Shown here piece after piece: positions 13,228 through 14,633 of a stretch of 14,633 nt of DNA. Position numbers and translations under genes: made by a program. The stretch comes from Pseudomonadota bacterium (lineage in GTDB: Bacteria; Pseudomonadota; Gammaproteobacteria; SZUA-229), in the NCBI GenBank assembly GCA_030673345.1, contig DAOVJH010000006.1, positions 1 to 14,633 of the forward strand. The letters run 5' to 3'. Each line of letters opens with the position of its first letter. The stretch's first letter is position 1. Under the pieces are notes generated by a model. It was given only the letters and a program-made list of their open reading frames with translations. It was not told where the DNA came from and searched no databases.

Positions 13228-14633
13228 ATGACGACACATAGTCGAATTCAGACGATGCCAGTGCAACTGGTCAACCAGATCGCAGCCGGAGAAGTTGTCG
13301 AACGTCCTGCCTCTGTGGTAAAGGAATTGCTGGAAAATAGTCTCGATGCCGGTGCCACTAAGATCAGTATCGACATCGAAAAAGGTGGTACCAAACTTAT
13401 CCGCATTACGGATAACGGGCAAGGCATCCATAAAGACGACCTCGTGCTGTCACTGTCGCCACATGCCACCAGTAAGATATATTCCATCGATGAACTGGAA
13501 GTAGTCAGCAGTCTGGGCTTTCGCGGTGAGGCGCTACCAAGCATCGCATCAGTGAGTCAGTTGCAACTGACCTCCTGCTGGAAGGGCGGTGATGAAACCT
13601 GGCAGCTGACGATGAACAATAGTCAGGCCAGTGATATAGCCCCTGCGGCCAATAAACCGGGTACGACCATCGAAGTGCGGGACCTGTTCTTTAATATCCC
13701 GGCCAGGCGCAAGTTCCTGCGTACGGAAAAAACAGAATTTTCTCATCTCGATGATGTGGTAAAGCGCATCTCGCTTAGCCGTTTTGACGTCGATATCTCT
13801 CTACGGCATAACCAGCGTGTTGTTAAGGCATTACGTGCTGCGAATAACCGCCTGGAGCAGGAAAAACGCATTGCCGACATTCTCGGGCCTGCCTTTATCG
13901 AGCAGGCAGTGCATATGGATTTTGAATATGAAGGGCTTCGTCTCTGGGGCTGGATCGCGCAGCCGACATTTTCAAGAAGCCAGGCGGATATGCAGTATTT
14001 TTATGTGAATGGCCGCGTGATTAAAGATCGCCTGGTCAGTCATGCTGTTCGGCAGGCGTATTCGGATGTCCTGTTTCATGGCAGGCATCCTGCTTATGTC
14101 TTATTTTTTGAATGTGACCCGGTGATGGTCGATGTGAATGCGCACCCGGGGAAACATGAAGTGCGCTTCCGCCAGGGACGTAAGATACACGACTTCCTGT
14201 TCCGTGCAATTCATAAGAGTCTTGCAGAAGTAACGGCGGGTGAGAACAGCGCTCATGACTACCAGCATTTCTCTCATTCACCTGACGCTGCGGCAGCACC
14301 GCAAAACCAGACTGCCGTGTTATCCGGGGTGGGTACATTTGGCTCAGCTAAGCAGCCTTCCCAGGGTTACCAGCCATCGCAGTCGTCGATGCCTTTTGCG
14401 GCAGCAGAACAGCGGCGTGCCTATACCGTGTTCGCCGCTGAAACAAATAATGCGGCTTCAGATACTGAAGATCATGATATGCCGCCACTAGGGTTTGCGC
14501 GTGCTCAGCTACACGGTATCTATGTACTTGCAGAAAATGCCCAGGGTATGGTTCTGGTCGACATGCATGCAGCACATGAGCGTATAACTTATGAGCGTTT
14601 AAAAACGGCACGTGAGGGCGAGGGGATACAGTC
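13228..14633 (+). CDS. mutL: DNA mismatch repair protein MutL (3' end outside window)
   Basis: MutL links mismatch recognition by MutS to strand removal. The frame is open to the window edge, giving 468 codons of what is usually about 600. GHKL ATPase motifs are all present near the N-terminus: NQIAAGEVVERPASVVKELL, ENSLDAGA, DNGQG, ATSKI and GFRGEAL. GTTIEVRDLFFNIPARRKFL and VDVNAHPGKHEVRF follow, then a Gln/Ser/Ala-rich linker and the start of the C-terminal dimerisation domain. Residues 445-456 read DMHAAHERITYE, which fits the D-[QM]-H-A-x2-E-x4-E metal site of endonuclease-type MutL. This suggests a MutH-independent repair pathway. The start ATG 13228 has no clear ribosome-binding site; Met10 (13255) is an alternative but lies very close to the conserved core. 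Confidence 0.97.
   Translation, partial: MTTHSRIQTMPVQLVNQIAAGEVVERPASVVKELLENSLDAGATKISIDIEKGGTKLIRITDNGQGIHKDDLVLSLSPHATSKIYSIDELEVVSSLGFRGEALPSIASVSQLQLTSCWKGGDETWQLTMNNSQASDIAPAANKPGTTIEVRDLFFNIPARRKFLRTEKTEFSHLDDVVKRISLSRFDVDISLRHNQRVVKALRAANNRLEQEKRIADILGPAFIEQAVHMDFEYEGLRLWGWIAQPTFSRSQADMQYFYVNGRVIKDRLVSHAVRQAYSDVLFHGRHPAYVLFFECDPVMVDVNAHPGKHEVRFRQGRKIHDFLFRAIHKSLAEVTAGENSAHDYQHFSHSPDAAAAPQNQTAVLSGVGTFGSAKQPSQGYQPSQSSMPFAAAEQRRAYTVFAAETNNAASDTEDHDMPPLGFARAQLHGIYVLAENAQGMVLVDMHAAHERITYERLKTAREGEGIQ

Noticed and set aside
1..14633. Mobile element, CRISPR, tRNA or rRNA
   Set aside because: I looked for transposase or integrase motifs, evenly spaced direct repeats and cloverleaf-like segments and saw none. 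The 18-bp GGNCCGCCA units at 4589-4642 have no spacers and are not a CRISPR array.

Overview
The window looks like part of a gammaproteobacterial chromosome of moderate GC content. Its two ends carry a conserved block, tsaE - amidase (amiB-type) at the left and mutL at the right, an order typical of Gammaproteobacteria (tsaE-amiB-mutL-miaA-hfq). The tsaE frame starts at base 1 and mutL runs off the right end. No transposase, integrase, tRNA, rRNA or CRISPR array is visible, and I cannot name the genus.

Layout. 1-498: tsaE. 646-1968: Tat-exported AMIN/Amidase_3/LysM amidase, closed by a clear intrinsic terminator at 2016-2042. 2043-2644: about 600 bp of AT-rich non-coding DNA with small inverted repeats, an array of four alternating TGTCA/TGACA half-sites (2369-2403) and a possible promoter (2437-2465). 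2645-12500: an exported surface-protein locus. It holds a 410-residue DUF11-like protein with a TTG start, a translationally coupled 170-residue DUF11-like protein, a terminator-like hairpin, a doubtful small Gly-Pro-Pro ORF, a 466-residue paralogue of the first protein, and a roughly 2,000-residue multidomain protein ending in an outer-membrane beta-barrel. 12602-13123: thpR-type 2H phosphoesterase behind a 10-bp inverted repeat and a 13-codon leader ORF. 13228-14633: mutL, truncated by the window edge, with the metal-dependent endonuclease motif D-M-H-A-x2-E-x4-E.

How the genes may work together. The flanks are housekeeping: tRNA t6A synthesis, daughter-cell separation and mismatch repair. 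The middle is accessory. Three small exported proteins share DUF11-like beta-sandwich segments, and two of them share a C-terminal signature (VFNDPAG ... QNGQH.DA..Y). The giant protein carries the same kind of DUF11 domain plus a barrel. A reasonable inference is that the barrel protein displays, anchors or exports the smaller ones to form a surface structure. Nothing in the sequence proves this.

The most unusual feature is at the nucleotide level. Between the second paralogue and the signal peptide of the giant gene, bases 6263-6440 contain four consecutive strong hairpins, including a perfect 14-bp arm pair and an 18-bp arm pair whose only two departures from Watson-Crick pairing are G-U wobbles. 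They sit inside what would be the first 65 codons of the giant reading frame. I read this as a structured RNA leader or internal regulatory element, with the real start probably near 6372.
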